A stretch of 38,722 nucleotides of DNA from Triparma columacea (Eukaryota > Sar > Bolidophyceae > Parmales > Triparmaceae). Position numbers and translations under genes: made by a program. The stretch lies in assembly GCA_030267965.1 (NCBI GenBank), contig BRYA01000912.1, positions 1 to 38,722 of the forward strand, written 5' to 3'. Of this stretch, positions 30,566 through 38,722 are shown piece by piece; the stretch's first letter is position 1, and each line of letters opens with the position of its first letter. Under the pieces are notes generated by a model that was not told the DNA's origin, did no database searches, and worked only from the letters and a program-made list of their open reading frames with translations.

Positions 30566-31966
30566 CTACTCCTTGAACTGCGATGACTCCTCGAGGAGTT
30601 TCTCATTAACAGCATCTACCGCAGGTTGGTCCTTCATGCTCGTCACCATGGTCTGCGGACCATCGTAAACGGCTCCCCACGAGTCACGACAGAACTCGTT
30701 CAAAAGCTGTACTCGACTCCACTTCGCATACCCGGCGAAGGACTTCATCTCCAAGCAGAACTTATCATTATCGTCTGTCATAGAGGCAACGATTAGATTT
30801 GCAAGGTCAATAATAGCACTGAACGTACCGAACACCGCCAACGGGGTAGATGAGGGGGATGTCTTTGACGTCGGGACCATTGAAATAGGGGTGGCAACCC
30901 CATTTTCATCGCTCACGTTGCTATTATTCAATACAGTGACTATCATTTCCTTCAGATCGTCAACCAACAGAGCCTCTGGTATTGTAGTAAGAAGGCCGTG
31001 GTGGGATTTACTCCAATTGACCGGACCACCATTATAGAGCCTGCATTTTATTCTCCCGTCCGCCGACTCCCAAGTGCCAGACACGTTGTTGCCGGAGAAT
31101 CCAACGCTCTCAAAATCTGAGAGGATCTTTGCAGACACAGATGTACTGTCTTCAGCGGAGATGTAAGGGATATGGCGGGAGAGATTGCACGCGAGGATGG
31201 TGTCTTTTGAACAATCAGCATTGGCGCGAGGGTTTGAAGAGACAGAGAAGATAAAGTAGACACCCTGCGGCGAGCGAAGCGAGTCGCAGAGAGGGTTGCG
31301 ACATTGGGTTACAACGGTGGGTCAGAATTGTTTCATGGGGATGGTGAGGGGAGGGCGAGATTAGGGTCTTGAGCTTACTTTCTGCCAGTGTGCTCTTTTG
31401 AGCTCAACAAGAGCTAGGAGGGCCGACAACATCGTTCTGTTGGTGCCTCCGATTGTATGGGCATTGCGAGGAGGATTAGAGGTGACGGCGTTTGTTCCAC
31501 GTATGTTCGCGAGGATGCGCTCTCGCACCGTTCGCCATGGTGAGGAGGATGAGGATGAGGATGACGAAGGAGGCGCTTGAGGTTGGGTGATTGGTGTTGA
31601 GGAACTATTTGAAGCGAGAGGAGTCGACATTTTGCGGGACGCTATAATGAGGGAGAAGAGAACATTCTCTCGGCCGTTGCAGGTGTCCTTGTCCATGCCA
31701 AGCGATGAAAGGATTGAGGTTGGCTTGAGTTTCAAAGCCAGGATTTCCAGAGCCGAAGGGGGGGGAGGGTCGAATGGTTGTCGACATGAACTACATATTG
31801 TCCCCCGTTCGTCAGTGTCTGAAGTGTCTGCCTGCATCGATACCTGCCATTTGTAAAGACATTGGAGGTGCACGTAGGCAGAGCTTCCTTTACAGGCACA
31901 AGGTTGGATAAGGTTGGAAATCTCGTCATTTTCGAGGCAAAACCGACACTGCGCGGGAAAAGCCAT
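30566..31966 (-). CDS. RING-CH (RINGv) domain protein, probable E3 ubiquitin ligase
   Basis: Two exons: 31966-31379 and 31264-30566 (intron 114 nt, phase 0), 428 residues. ATG 31966 was chosen: it is in a near-ideal context (ACCGCCATGG) and the in-frame extension to 32041 begins with TTG. Residues 7-70 form a C4HC3 RING-CH finger: CRFC, CACKG, HLQC and CSSC in the right order and spacing. This class recruits E2 enzymes; MARCH ligases of this type are usually membrane proteins, but no transmembrane segment is seen here, so it may be soluble. A poly-Ser stretch lies near 145. The C-terminal 230 residues (from YFIFSVSSNPRA through FSGNNVSGTWESADGRIKC) look like a folded domain that I do not recognise. 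The substrate is unknown. Confidence 0.8.
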
Positions 31967-32174
31967 GGCGGTTTGGTGATTTCTTCGGAACTTTGCCCGG
32001 ACTTTGATTTGGTCCGGCTTGGAGACCTGGGGCTGGATCAAAATAGGGCTGATAAACTACTTTTGTTAGCATAGAATTTGGTCTTTCAAGAATTGAGTTA
32101 TTTAGATTAGTTACACACACACACACAGGAGTTAGTTAGTTAGTTAGTTACAGTTGAGTGGCGCACCCCTCCTG
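31967..32174. promoter_or_regulatory. Bidirectional promoter region with microsatellites
   Basis: 208 bp between the ATG of the RING-CH gene (minus) and the ATG of the HExxH gene (plus). Contains a (CA)n run (32112-32127) directly followed by a (GTTA)n run (32131-32150). Both lie within about 65 bp of the plus-strand ATG. Confidence 0.5.
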
Positions 32175-34256
32175 ATGCAGATCTTAGAGGTGGAGACTGG
32201 CGAGGCAAGGACGACAGAGCTCTTAGAGGTGGAGACTGGCAAGGCAAGGACGAAGAAAGGCCCAAGCAAATTGATCATTATCTTGAGCTGCGTTTTCGTG
32301 TGTGGCGTAATCCTGAGCATCCTCACCGGCACTGGAGCGTTGAACTGGGCTGCCCCCAGCGTGGAGAATGCCAGCGATGATGAGGCGGATGTTGAGGCGG
32401 ATGACCATGTTTCTCCCTCCCCGACCCAAGCCCCCATCCCATCCCCCTCCCCTACCTCAACCCAAGCTCCCACCCCGCCCCCTTCTCCATCCTGCGACGG
32501 CCCACCTAGCACTTCCGTGTGCAGGCGCTCTAACTGCTCGGGTGACTCCGAGAACCCGTTCTGCCTGCCCTCCGATTACTCCCCCGGGTTGTCCTTCGAG
32601 TGCCCCGCTGTTCATCTTGCGACGTGCGATGCTGCCTTCTCCGCTTCAGACTCCTGGCCGCTCACCGCCGACCTCGACCGCATCCAGGGCAGCACCGCTA
32701 CAACCTCAGTTCCGTACTATGAACGGGCTGTGCGTCGCTCCTCGCTTGACCCTTGCGAGCTCGTGGCGTCTTACGATGAGGTGTGGAGCGACGGTATCTG
32801 CCTGCATGACTCGTGGTCGTGGCGGCCGTTCATCGACACTTTCACGACCCTCATGGGGATGGAGTTCTACTTCCGACTGTATGTGATGGAGCTCGGCGGA
32901 CCGGAGGAGAACTACAAGAGAGCGGAGTGCGACGCCGCTTCCTACTTCAACGACTACAGAACGAGCGGGGACAACTTAGCAACGTGGTACCGCGAGTTGA
33001 CCAGGGCTAAGACGGCCGAGGGCACACAGATAATCGACATGAACGCCAAGTTTTGCTCGGCGGCCAATGATCTTGCCGACACGCAGTACTTGTGGACTGG
33101 CACGCTGCAGGGTAGCGCCAAGGAGGGGCCGTCTGGGCAGTGCCAAGCCTATCCCGGGGCGCGCATGTCAAACACGGACGCGGGCACCAGTGGCGTTGAA
33201 TACAGCGCGAGGAACGCAGCCATGTCGTACATGTTCTCTCCCAGAAAGCCACCACACCAGGATTACTCGAACTTTGTGCACGTGCATGAGATGCTTCACA
33301 CGGCGCAGTACGCGCACCGCGGCCGCCGTCTGTACAGTGAGAGTCCTGGGCAGGACGGTGAGTGCTGTACAGTATATTTTGAGCACATCTCTTACGTGAC
33401 TTATAGTGGATACAAGAAGAGGCTGCCGGAGCGCTTCCCGCACCTGAGTTTGTACCCGCCGTGGGGGGGTTGGCGGATCGACGAGCAGATGGAGAGGGCT
33501 GGAGGATTTGGGGCGGGGAAGCTTTACCCGTCGTGGATGAAGCTCGAGTACCCGGATGTGCAGAGCGAGGAAGCGCTGCAGCAGAAGTGGTCCACTGCCA
33601 CTTTCGTTCAGAGTGCCTACCGCGCTTACGTGGCCATCACCGACTCGAACGGCGGCTATCGGAACCATTTAATGGAGAGGGTCCTGTGCCACCAGGATGG
33701 GTCGGCCTACTCCTGCGAATCAATTGAAGAGCCTTCCCAGGTGTTCTCGGCCCTCTCAACGGAGGGCAAGGTGCATTACACTGACGAGGAGTACCAAATC
33801 ATCTTCGACATCACGTACAAGATGCGCAACCTCGCATCGCAGTACTTTGTGTTCAAGGCCAACCAGTACCAGGCAGACGGATTTGGCGCGTTTGAGTTCT
33901 TCACGTACGAGCTGGTGAACCCGCGTGAGAATCCTGACGATAGCAAGAGCGTTTTCGGGACTGATTCTGACGCCGAGATGTTTGGGCTCGCCGGATTTTC
34001 AGGGAGGGAGGCTTTCCTGGTGGACTTTCACGACTGGCTCGTCGGGTGCCTTGATGCGGAGAAGAGCCCGCTGCAGGTCGCCGAGGAAATCACTCAGGAC
34101 CACTCCGGGCTGCTAGAGGACATCGACAGGCTCAAGGAGAGGAACAAGATCGTTGACAGGGAGGGGCTAGTTATGTGCGCCGACGAGAGCATGCCGGCTA
34201 TAAACTTCGGCCACGACGACCCGTTCGCACCGCATCATGTGGTTGGGGAGAGATAG
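32175..34256 (+). CDS. Single-pass (type II) membrane protein with HExxH metallopeptidase-like motif
   Basis: A single exon of 693 residues. The frame opens at a TTG (32154), so the first true ATG, 32175, was taken as the start. Cytosolic residues 1-30 contain a tandem duplication (LEVETGEARTTE / LEVETGKARTKK). A hydrophobic anchor follows (KLIIILSCVFVCGVILSILT, about 31-52) with no cleavable signal, then an acidic and Pro/Ser/Thr-rich stalk (to about 108) and a large Cys-containing ectodomain. HEMLH at 371-375 matches the zinc HExxH motif, in an amphipathic setting (FVHVHEMLHTAQ). E403 in YFEHI, 28 residues further, could be the third ligand as in gluzincins. The overall sequence matches no peptidase family I know, so enzyme activity is inference. 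Intronless, unlike most neighbours, with GC-rich codon use. Confidence 0.7.
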   Translation: MQILEVETGEARTTELLEVETGKARTKKGPSKLIIILSCVFVCGVILSILTGTGALNWAAPSVENASDDEADVEADDHVSPSPTQAPIPSPSPTSTQAPTPPPSPSCDGPPSTSVCRRSNCSGDSENPFCLPSDYSPGLSFECPAVHLATCDAAFSASDSWPLTADLDRIQGSTATTSVPYYERAVRRSSLDPCELVASYDEVWSDGICLHDSWSWRPFIDTFTTLMGMEFYFRLYVMELGGPEENYKRAECDAASYFNDYRTSGDNLATWYRELTRAKTAEGTQIIDMNAKFCSAANDLADTQYLWTGTLQGSAKEGPSGQCQAYPGARMSNTDAGTSGVEYSARNAAMSYMFSPRKPPHQDYSNFVHVHEMLHTAQYAHRGRRLYSESPGQDGECCTVYFEHISYVTYSGYKKRLPERFPHLSLYPPWGGWRIDEQMERAGGFGAGKLYPSWMKLEYPDVQSEEALQQKWSTATFVQSAYRAYVAITDSNGGYRNHLMERVLCHQDGSAYSCESIEEPSQVFSALSTEGKVHYTDEEYQIIFDITYKMRNLASQYFVFKANQYQADGFGAFEFFTYELVNPRENPDDSKSVFGTDSDAEMFGLAGFSGREAFLVDFHDWLVGCLDAEKSPLQVAEEITQDHSGLLEDIDRLKERNKIVDREGLVMCADESMPAINFGHDDPFAPHHVVGER
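32182..32253 (+). repeat. 39-bp tandem duplication at the N-terminus of the HExxH protein
   Basis: TCTTAGAGGTGGAGACTGGC plus the next 13 bases occurs at 32182-32214 and again at 32221-32253 with a single mismatch over 33 bp. The offset of 39 bp keeps the frame, duplicating 13 cytosolic residues. Confidence 0.9.
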
Positions 34257-34981
34257 AGGAGAATGGTGATGCGAAGGATACATGTACAGGGAAAGTAATT
34301 TTGACGAAAATTTTGGCGTTGTTTTGTTACGGCTGATAGGGACACCACGACTCTATTATGCTGGATAACATGTGCACATTTTAGGGTTGTTGCAATACGG
34401 GGTTGGGGGAGAGACAGAGGGTTGTTGTTTTAGAGTAAGGAGGCAAGGAGAAGGCAAATTTGATTTGCTTCTCAAAAGTACTGCAAGCAAGAGAGAACCG
34501 ATAAACGCAGGACGCTTGAGCTAAAGACGTTGGAAAAACCTCACGAGCTACGTTTTTAGGTGCGCTATACGGCTGTAAGTGAATATTTTTCTGCAGGAGG
34601 TACGAAGGCTCGAAGTTGGGAGAACTTCTTGGGACACTTGGAGGAGTGGGGTGACAAAGCGGGTAGCGAGGAGGTAAGCGTGTCTCTCGGGGGGACGGAG
34701 GAGGGGGGTACGGGGTGCAGAAGGGCTCGTGAGGGTCACAAGAGGGGAAAGGGAACACATCGTTGGGCCACTTCTTGGGAGATCAGATCGGATTGGGATC
34801 AGGCCCAAACAGACCCCTGAAATGCCCATGACAAGGACAAAATTGTCTAATTTTTAAATTCGTCCATACGAAAATTTAAAGTCACTGCACCATTACTCAC
34901 ACCAATTAACGCTGTTGCGCCGCAATTTTTTCGCACGTCGACCATGCAACGCAGATTTTCAGTAATCCCGTCGAGGTCATC
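34257..34981. other. Intergenic, no gene found
   Basis: 725 bp between two plus-strand genes. Short frames on both strands (for example 34381-34758 minus and 34560-34820 plus) are low complexity or lack any domain or exon-like edges. It must contain the 3' UTR of the HExxH gene and the promoter of the START-like gene. Confidence 0.5.
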
Positions 34982-37898
34982 ATGGAGGGTGAGGTTGAAG
35001 CAGATGTTGGCCTTGAGGGTGATGTCGCCACGATCAAGGAAATTATTAAGCAGAACAAACAACTCCTCGTCGCAAACGGTGCGCTGACGAAGGCGAACAG
35101 TGTGCTTATGAAGGCTAACGAGGTCCTCGAGGCCAAGGTCGACACTCTCGCAAGAGAGAATGATGCGCTCAAGGCTTCTTCAGCAAAGGGAGGGGAAGCA
35201 ACTGAGGTTGAGAGGGCAAGTGGTGTCGTTACTGAAAGAGCAAGCGAGGCTGTTGTGGACATTGTAACTGAACGTGGGGAAGTAGGAAACGATGAGGCCC
35301 TCGCTTTAGGCGAAGAGGGAGATGGAGGGGAAGGAGGGGGCATCATGGTCATTGATGACATGATCAGGCAAGACTTCGAGAGGAGGTTGCAGATCGTTGG
35401 TAAGGTGAGGAAACTCAAGATTGATGGCCTGACCAAAACGATGGTACTGTTTGATGTCTTCCAACCAGGGGTAAGAGCCGAAGATGGCGGAAAGGGATGG
35501 GGAAGGGTTTCTGTTAATGTTAGATCAGGATTTGAGGAGGTTGCAGCATTCTTCTGGGATGTCGACAGGTTAGACAAAAACATTGAGAGGTTTGTGGAGA
35601 AAGAACGAAACAGCTTCGAGATGGACGTGAGGAAGACACTGCTGAACAGTAAACTCATTGAACAACTAAAAAGCAAGATCGGTAGGCAAAGCACAAGTGT
35701 GATTGGCAGGTCAAATACAAGCAAACTCGACAGTCAAGTCAGCAAACTTGGTGACATGGCAGCAGATAGGGAATTCTTCTCTAGGATGAACTTGTACAGA
35801 GCAGATGAGAAGACAATAGTGATAATATCTAGGCCTGTCAGTGAGATAGAAGAGGCATCAGAAACTACTGCAATTAGAATTTCCAACGTGGGTGAGAAGA
35901 AGTCCATTGTGGATCTTATTACTGAGATTGAGCTTGGTAAAGCTGTGAGCAGAAGAGCTACTAGAGTGAGCGCTAAGAAACTACTTGGCATCACAACTGA
36001 TGCTGCTTACTACTTTGACAACCTTTTGGGAAGTGCTGAGGCAGTAGAGGAGGATGGAAGGAGGTTTGGGGAGCAGCTGATGGAGATGGTAAAGGGGGTA
36101 GTTGGGAACAAATTTAAGGAAGCCATTGTCAGGGAGTTTATAGAGAAGAACTTAGCACTCGGAGAGCTAGTGAAGCAGCATGAGTTCGTAGGAACAATGT
36201 TGTGCGCCATTGTGAAAAACAAACTGAGGAGACGAGCAACAAACGAAGGAGAAGTTGGGAGCTTGGAGGAAGCAAGAGGCTTGGAGATTGGAAGTGCACT
36301 CAAAGTTATCACAATGACAACACTGACCGCTGAGCATGCAGTGGATGAGTGGTCCCATCAATACACTGAAGTACAAAAAGTAATGAGAGAGTACAAATGG
36401 TTTAGGCCGATGATTGAGACAATTGCTGTGAATCTATTTAAGAACTCAAAGATTGGCTTAAAGGCAAGGGTTACCTTTGGTGCTGTCACAAGCATGACTG
36501 ATTTAGTAACTGACGTGTATGTGACGAGCATGTTTTGGAAAAATAAGAAGTATGGGTACTTCAAAGCTTCTTTGGCAAGTTTGATAATGTCAATTGGGCT
36601 TCAGATGTTTGGTGTTTGGGGGCAGAATAAGAAGTTGGGGATGAAGAGGGTGGTGCGAGAGTGTATTCCAATCTTGCTTGGGTACAAGCCTGCCGTTGAT
36701 GCTTACAGAGTTGCAACTGGAGCAAAGCAAGAGGTTGGGACTGCAGTTGACCCAATGTTTGAGATGACACTTATGAAATGTGTTGAGATGTTTGCTGAGG
36801 CAATTCCTGGAGTGATTATCCAACTTATGGCTATAGCAACAAGCGACAAAGAGGTTGGAATTTCAGCATGGCTTTCAGTTGCAGTGTCAGCTATTACAAC
36901 AGGGTTTGCCTCTGCTACAATAAGTTATGACTGGGACACAGACCCTGTTAATAGAGAAAAGGATCAAGGCTTCTATGGGTATATACCTGCAAAAGCAAGC
37001 AAGAGAACAGTTGTGTTTGTGTCCATGTTGTTCTTGTCAGCTGGGATGCTTCTCATAAGGTGCACAACGATAGTTCTTCTTGGTTTAATTGGGGGTAGTT
37101 GGGCTTTTATCTACGTCGGAGCTGACCTTGGTCTGTACATGTTGGTGAAGACTTTGAGGGGAGACTTCTGGTATTGGTTGCCTTTGGGGGGTAACGTTGA
37201 GATTGTGAGTTAGTATATTTTGCAGAGTGATTATAAAGATCATTACAGACTTCACATCAATTGCGCAGTTTAGACATCCTAATGAAATTGGGGGAGTGTA
37301 TTGGTTTTTTGGGCTTTTGTTGACCTTGGGAAGCTTGCCAGTGTCAATACATGTAGCTTCACCTTATGTTGATGAAAGAGCAATTGATATTGCTTCATCA
37401 ATTATGATTTTCTTCATTCTAATGACTACCCTGTGCTTTGCTCTCTTCTTTTTGAACATTGAGAGGAAGTACTGGCACACCTTCTGGAGTATACAAAAGG
37501 GAAAGGATCTTTCAATGGCATATTTCCTTGAAGGTGAAAGTGATGCTAATAAGATCGAGGTATTTGGTAACTCAAGGCATCATTGGGTCTCAATTGAAGG
37601 GAAAGTTAAGAAATGGGTTGAGTTAAATTGGGCTAAATGGGAAGATGACAAGCCAGAGTGGTTTACTGATGTGAGGAAAGCTTTAGTGCCAGTTGAGTTC
37701 ATTCCAACAGATGGAGATGCTAGAAGGAGAGAGAGTGTGAGGAGAGCAAGTGTTGATGCTGAAGCTGAGGATGGTCTAGCAGGTGCTTTGGGAGCAAGTA
37801 TTAGGAGAGCAAGTGTTGGAGGCGCTGATGGTGTAGATATTATAGGGGTAGGACGTGGGAAGGCTAAAGTAAGCAGTGTTGTTCCAATAGAAGGATGA
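34982..37898 (+). CDS. START-like multi-pass membrane protein, interrupted by a one-base frameshift
   Basis: ATG 34982 opens 743 codons to a TAG at 37211-37213; the homologous protein continues in another frame to 37898. Residues 15-70 are a coiled coil (ATIKEIIKQNKQLLVANGAL); about 155-395 is StARkin-like (VAAFFWDVDRLDKNIERF, DREFFSRMNLYRADEKTI); about 480-740 is a multi-helix membrane region with MTDLVTDVYVTSMFW, SYDWDTDP, GFYGYIPAKASKR and RGDFWYWLPLGG. After the shift come TDFTSIAQFRHPNE, more helices, a soluble tail (VKKWVELNWAKWEDDKPEWF) and RRASV twice. I recall this combined layout as a repeated family in ochrophytes, without an assigned function. Reading GTGAGT-T-AGTATATTT, skipping T37211 restores the expected EIVSSIFCRVIIK. 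No GT-AG intron of credible length repairs the frame. It could be a sequencing error, a recent pseudogene or +1 recoding. Intronless otherwise. Confidence 0.75.
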
Positions 37899-38002
37899 AG
37901 ATGGGGGAGTAACTAAGAGGGCAGCAACATTTGTAAGACAAACTGATTTCATTTGGTATTGTTGGGAATATTGTAGAGGTGTCATAGATGTATTGTAGGA
38001 GC

Positions 38003-38390
38003 ATTATAGTGGTTTGTGAGTATAATGGAAGTGTAGTAAATATATTGTGGAAGTGGCAAAATAATTTGTGAGTATTGAGGAAGTGTAGAAGAGAAAAAAG
38101 GGAGTGTTAAAGTGGTTTGTGAGTATTGAGGATGTTTAGTAGATGTGTATAAAATTTTGGAGAGATGTTGCAATGTTATGGTGGTTTGCGAGTGTTGTGG
38201 TAGTGTTATAAATATGTATGAAGTTTTGAAGAACTGAAGAAGTGTTAAGGAAATTTGGGAGTATAATGGAAGTGAAGTAGATGTGTATGGGGATGAATAA
38301 AAGGAAGGTGAGTGTAGTTGGGGTTAGGAGAGAGAAGAAGAAAAGGGTGAGAGTAGGGGATTGTGAGTAAAATGAAAGTGTAGTACTTGT
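38003..38390 (+). repeat. Degenerate tandem repeats, consensus GGTTTGTGAGTATTGAGGAA
   Basis: Copies start near 38011, 38063, 38114, 38183, 38252 and 38360, each beginning (G/A)(G/A)TTTGTGAGTAT and continuing GGAAGTGTAGTA. Spacing varies from about 50 to 110 bp, so the array is old and interrupted. Confidence 0.65.
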
Positions 38391-38455
38391 GTAAGGGTAT
38401 GAAAAAAGGAGTCCCTGTTTAGGACCAAAAAAACTGATGTTTTGGGTTAGTGGTC

Positions 38456-38582
38456 AGGTAGGGGTTAAGGTAGGGGAAAGGGTTGGGGTAAAGGTAGGGG
38501 TGAAGGTAGGGGTAAAGGTAGGGGTAAAGGTAGGGGTAAGGGTCTGAGTAAGGGTCAACGTTGGGGTGAAGGTTGGGGGTGA
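38456..38582 (+). repeat. G-rich minisatellite, 12-bp unit AGGTAGGGGTAA
   Basis: About ten units of AGGTAGGGGTAA and close variants (GAA, GGA endings, TTGGGG in the last ones). Resembles but does not equal telomeric TTAGGG; as a strand-asymmetric G-rich tract it could form G-quadruplexes. Confidence 0.85.
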
Positions 38583-38722
38583 GGAGAGAGGGTAAATGTG
38601 ATAGAAGTGGTTGGGGTTTGAAGAGAAAAGACAAGTTTAAGTGTTACATAGATAGATCAGACATAATGACGCCTTAGAGGGACATAACCATTGAGGAGAG
38701 GGAGGCAAATGGCCTGGTGTGT

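Larger units (their letters stand above)
37899..38722. other. Repeat-rich non-coding right end
   Basis: 824 bp after the START-like gene with no credible coding frame. The plus strand is purine/T-rich and nearly devoid of C. It holds diverged 50-70-bp repeats (about 38003-38390) and a 12-bp G-rich minisatellite (38456-38582). The minus-strand frame at 38419-38634 (PYLYPYLHP repeats) is only the translation of the minisatellite. Confidence 0.6.

Noticed and set aside
32154..32174. Upstream 7-codon extension of the HExxH gene
   Set aside because: It begins with TTG; the first ATG is at 32175 and nothing supports a non-ATG start.
34560..34820. 86-codon plus-strand frame in the 34257-34981 spacer
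   Set aside because: No recognised domain, Gly/Glu-biased composition, and no supporting splice or promoter features.
34906..35724. 272-codon minus-strand frame, Ser/Thr/Leu-rich
   Set aside because: Antisense shadow of the coiled-coil and StARkin region of the START-like gene; no domain, and it spans that gene's start.
37191..37227. A 37-nt GT-AG intron to repair the frameshift
   Set aside because: Much shorter than any other intron here (minimum 66 nt) and it would delete the GNVEIVS-SIFCR segment that reads well across the shift.
1..38722. tRNA, rRNA, transposon or retroelement genes
   Set aside because: No cloverleaf-like motif, reverse transcriptase, integrase or transposase sequence, or terminal repeats noticed by eye; tRNAscan-SE or RepeatMasker could still find weak ones.

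Overview
This window is nuclear DNA from a eukaryote. The best guess is a marine photosynthetic stramenopile, possibly a bolidophyte/Parmales relative; this is an inference from gene content, not proven. I resolve 32 spliceosomal introns of 66-232 nt, with GTGAG/GTAAG-type donors, frequent CTAAC branch-point motifs and YAG acceptors. Every exon join I propose keeps the reading frame. Other pointers are BspA-type leucine-rich repeats, a tandem VTW..C..CDYK zinc-finger array, START-domain membrane proteins and a mitochondrial-type leader on pyruvate kinase. There is one assembly gap (23716-23785).

Layout, left to right: the 5' part of a secreted protein gene (1-240, minus) running off the edge; a repeat-bearing spacer; a four-exon cytidine-deaminase-fold protein with an N-terminal Rossmann-like region (836-3474, minus); a weak small membrane ORF (3740-4132, minus); an LRR_5 protein (4573-5724, plus); a four-exon secreted Cys-rich protein (5858-9488, minus), divergent from a five-finger C2H2 protein (9658-10464, plus) that is followed by a decayed sixth finger; a nine-exon nuclear protein with Tudor-like, TFIIS-M and SPOC-like domains (10925-17428, plus).

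Next come a seven-exon membrane protein combining START-like domains and a kinase (17481-23571, minus), mitochondrial 2-oxoglutarate dehydrogenase E2 (23827-25588, minus), a fidgetin-like-1 AAA ATPase (25728-28203, minus), pyruvate kinase (28442-30470, plus), a RING-CH protein (30566-31966, minus), a single-pass membrane protein with an HExxH motif (32175-34256, plus), and a START-like multi-pass membrane protein broken by one base (34982-37898, plus). The right end is repeat-rich non-coding DNA.

The genes do not form one pathway. DLST and pyruvate kinase are both energy-metabolism genes with mitochondrial-type leaders. The two START-like membrane proteins share a StARkin motif and suggest a lineage-specific lipid-sensing family, one arm fused to a kinase. 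The least conventional genes are the deaminase with its GVGTP-containing Rossmann-like domain, the START-kinase, the frameshifted START membrane protein and the Tudor/TFIIS-M/SPOC protein. Exon coordinates were worked out by hand from splice consensus and frame and have no transcript support.
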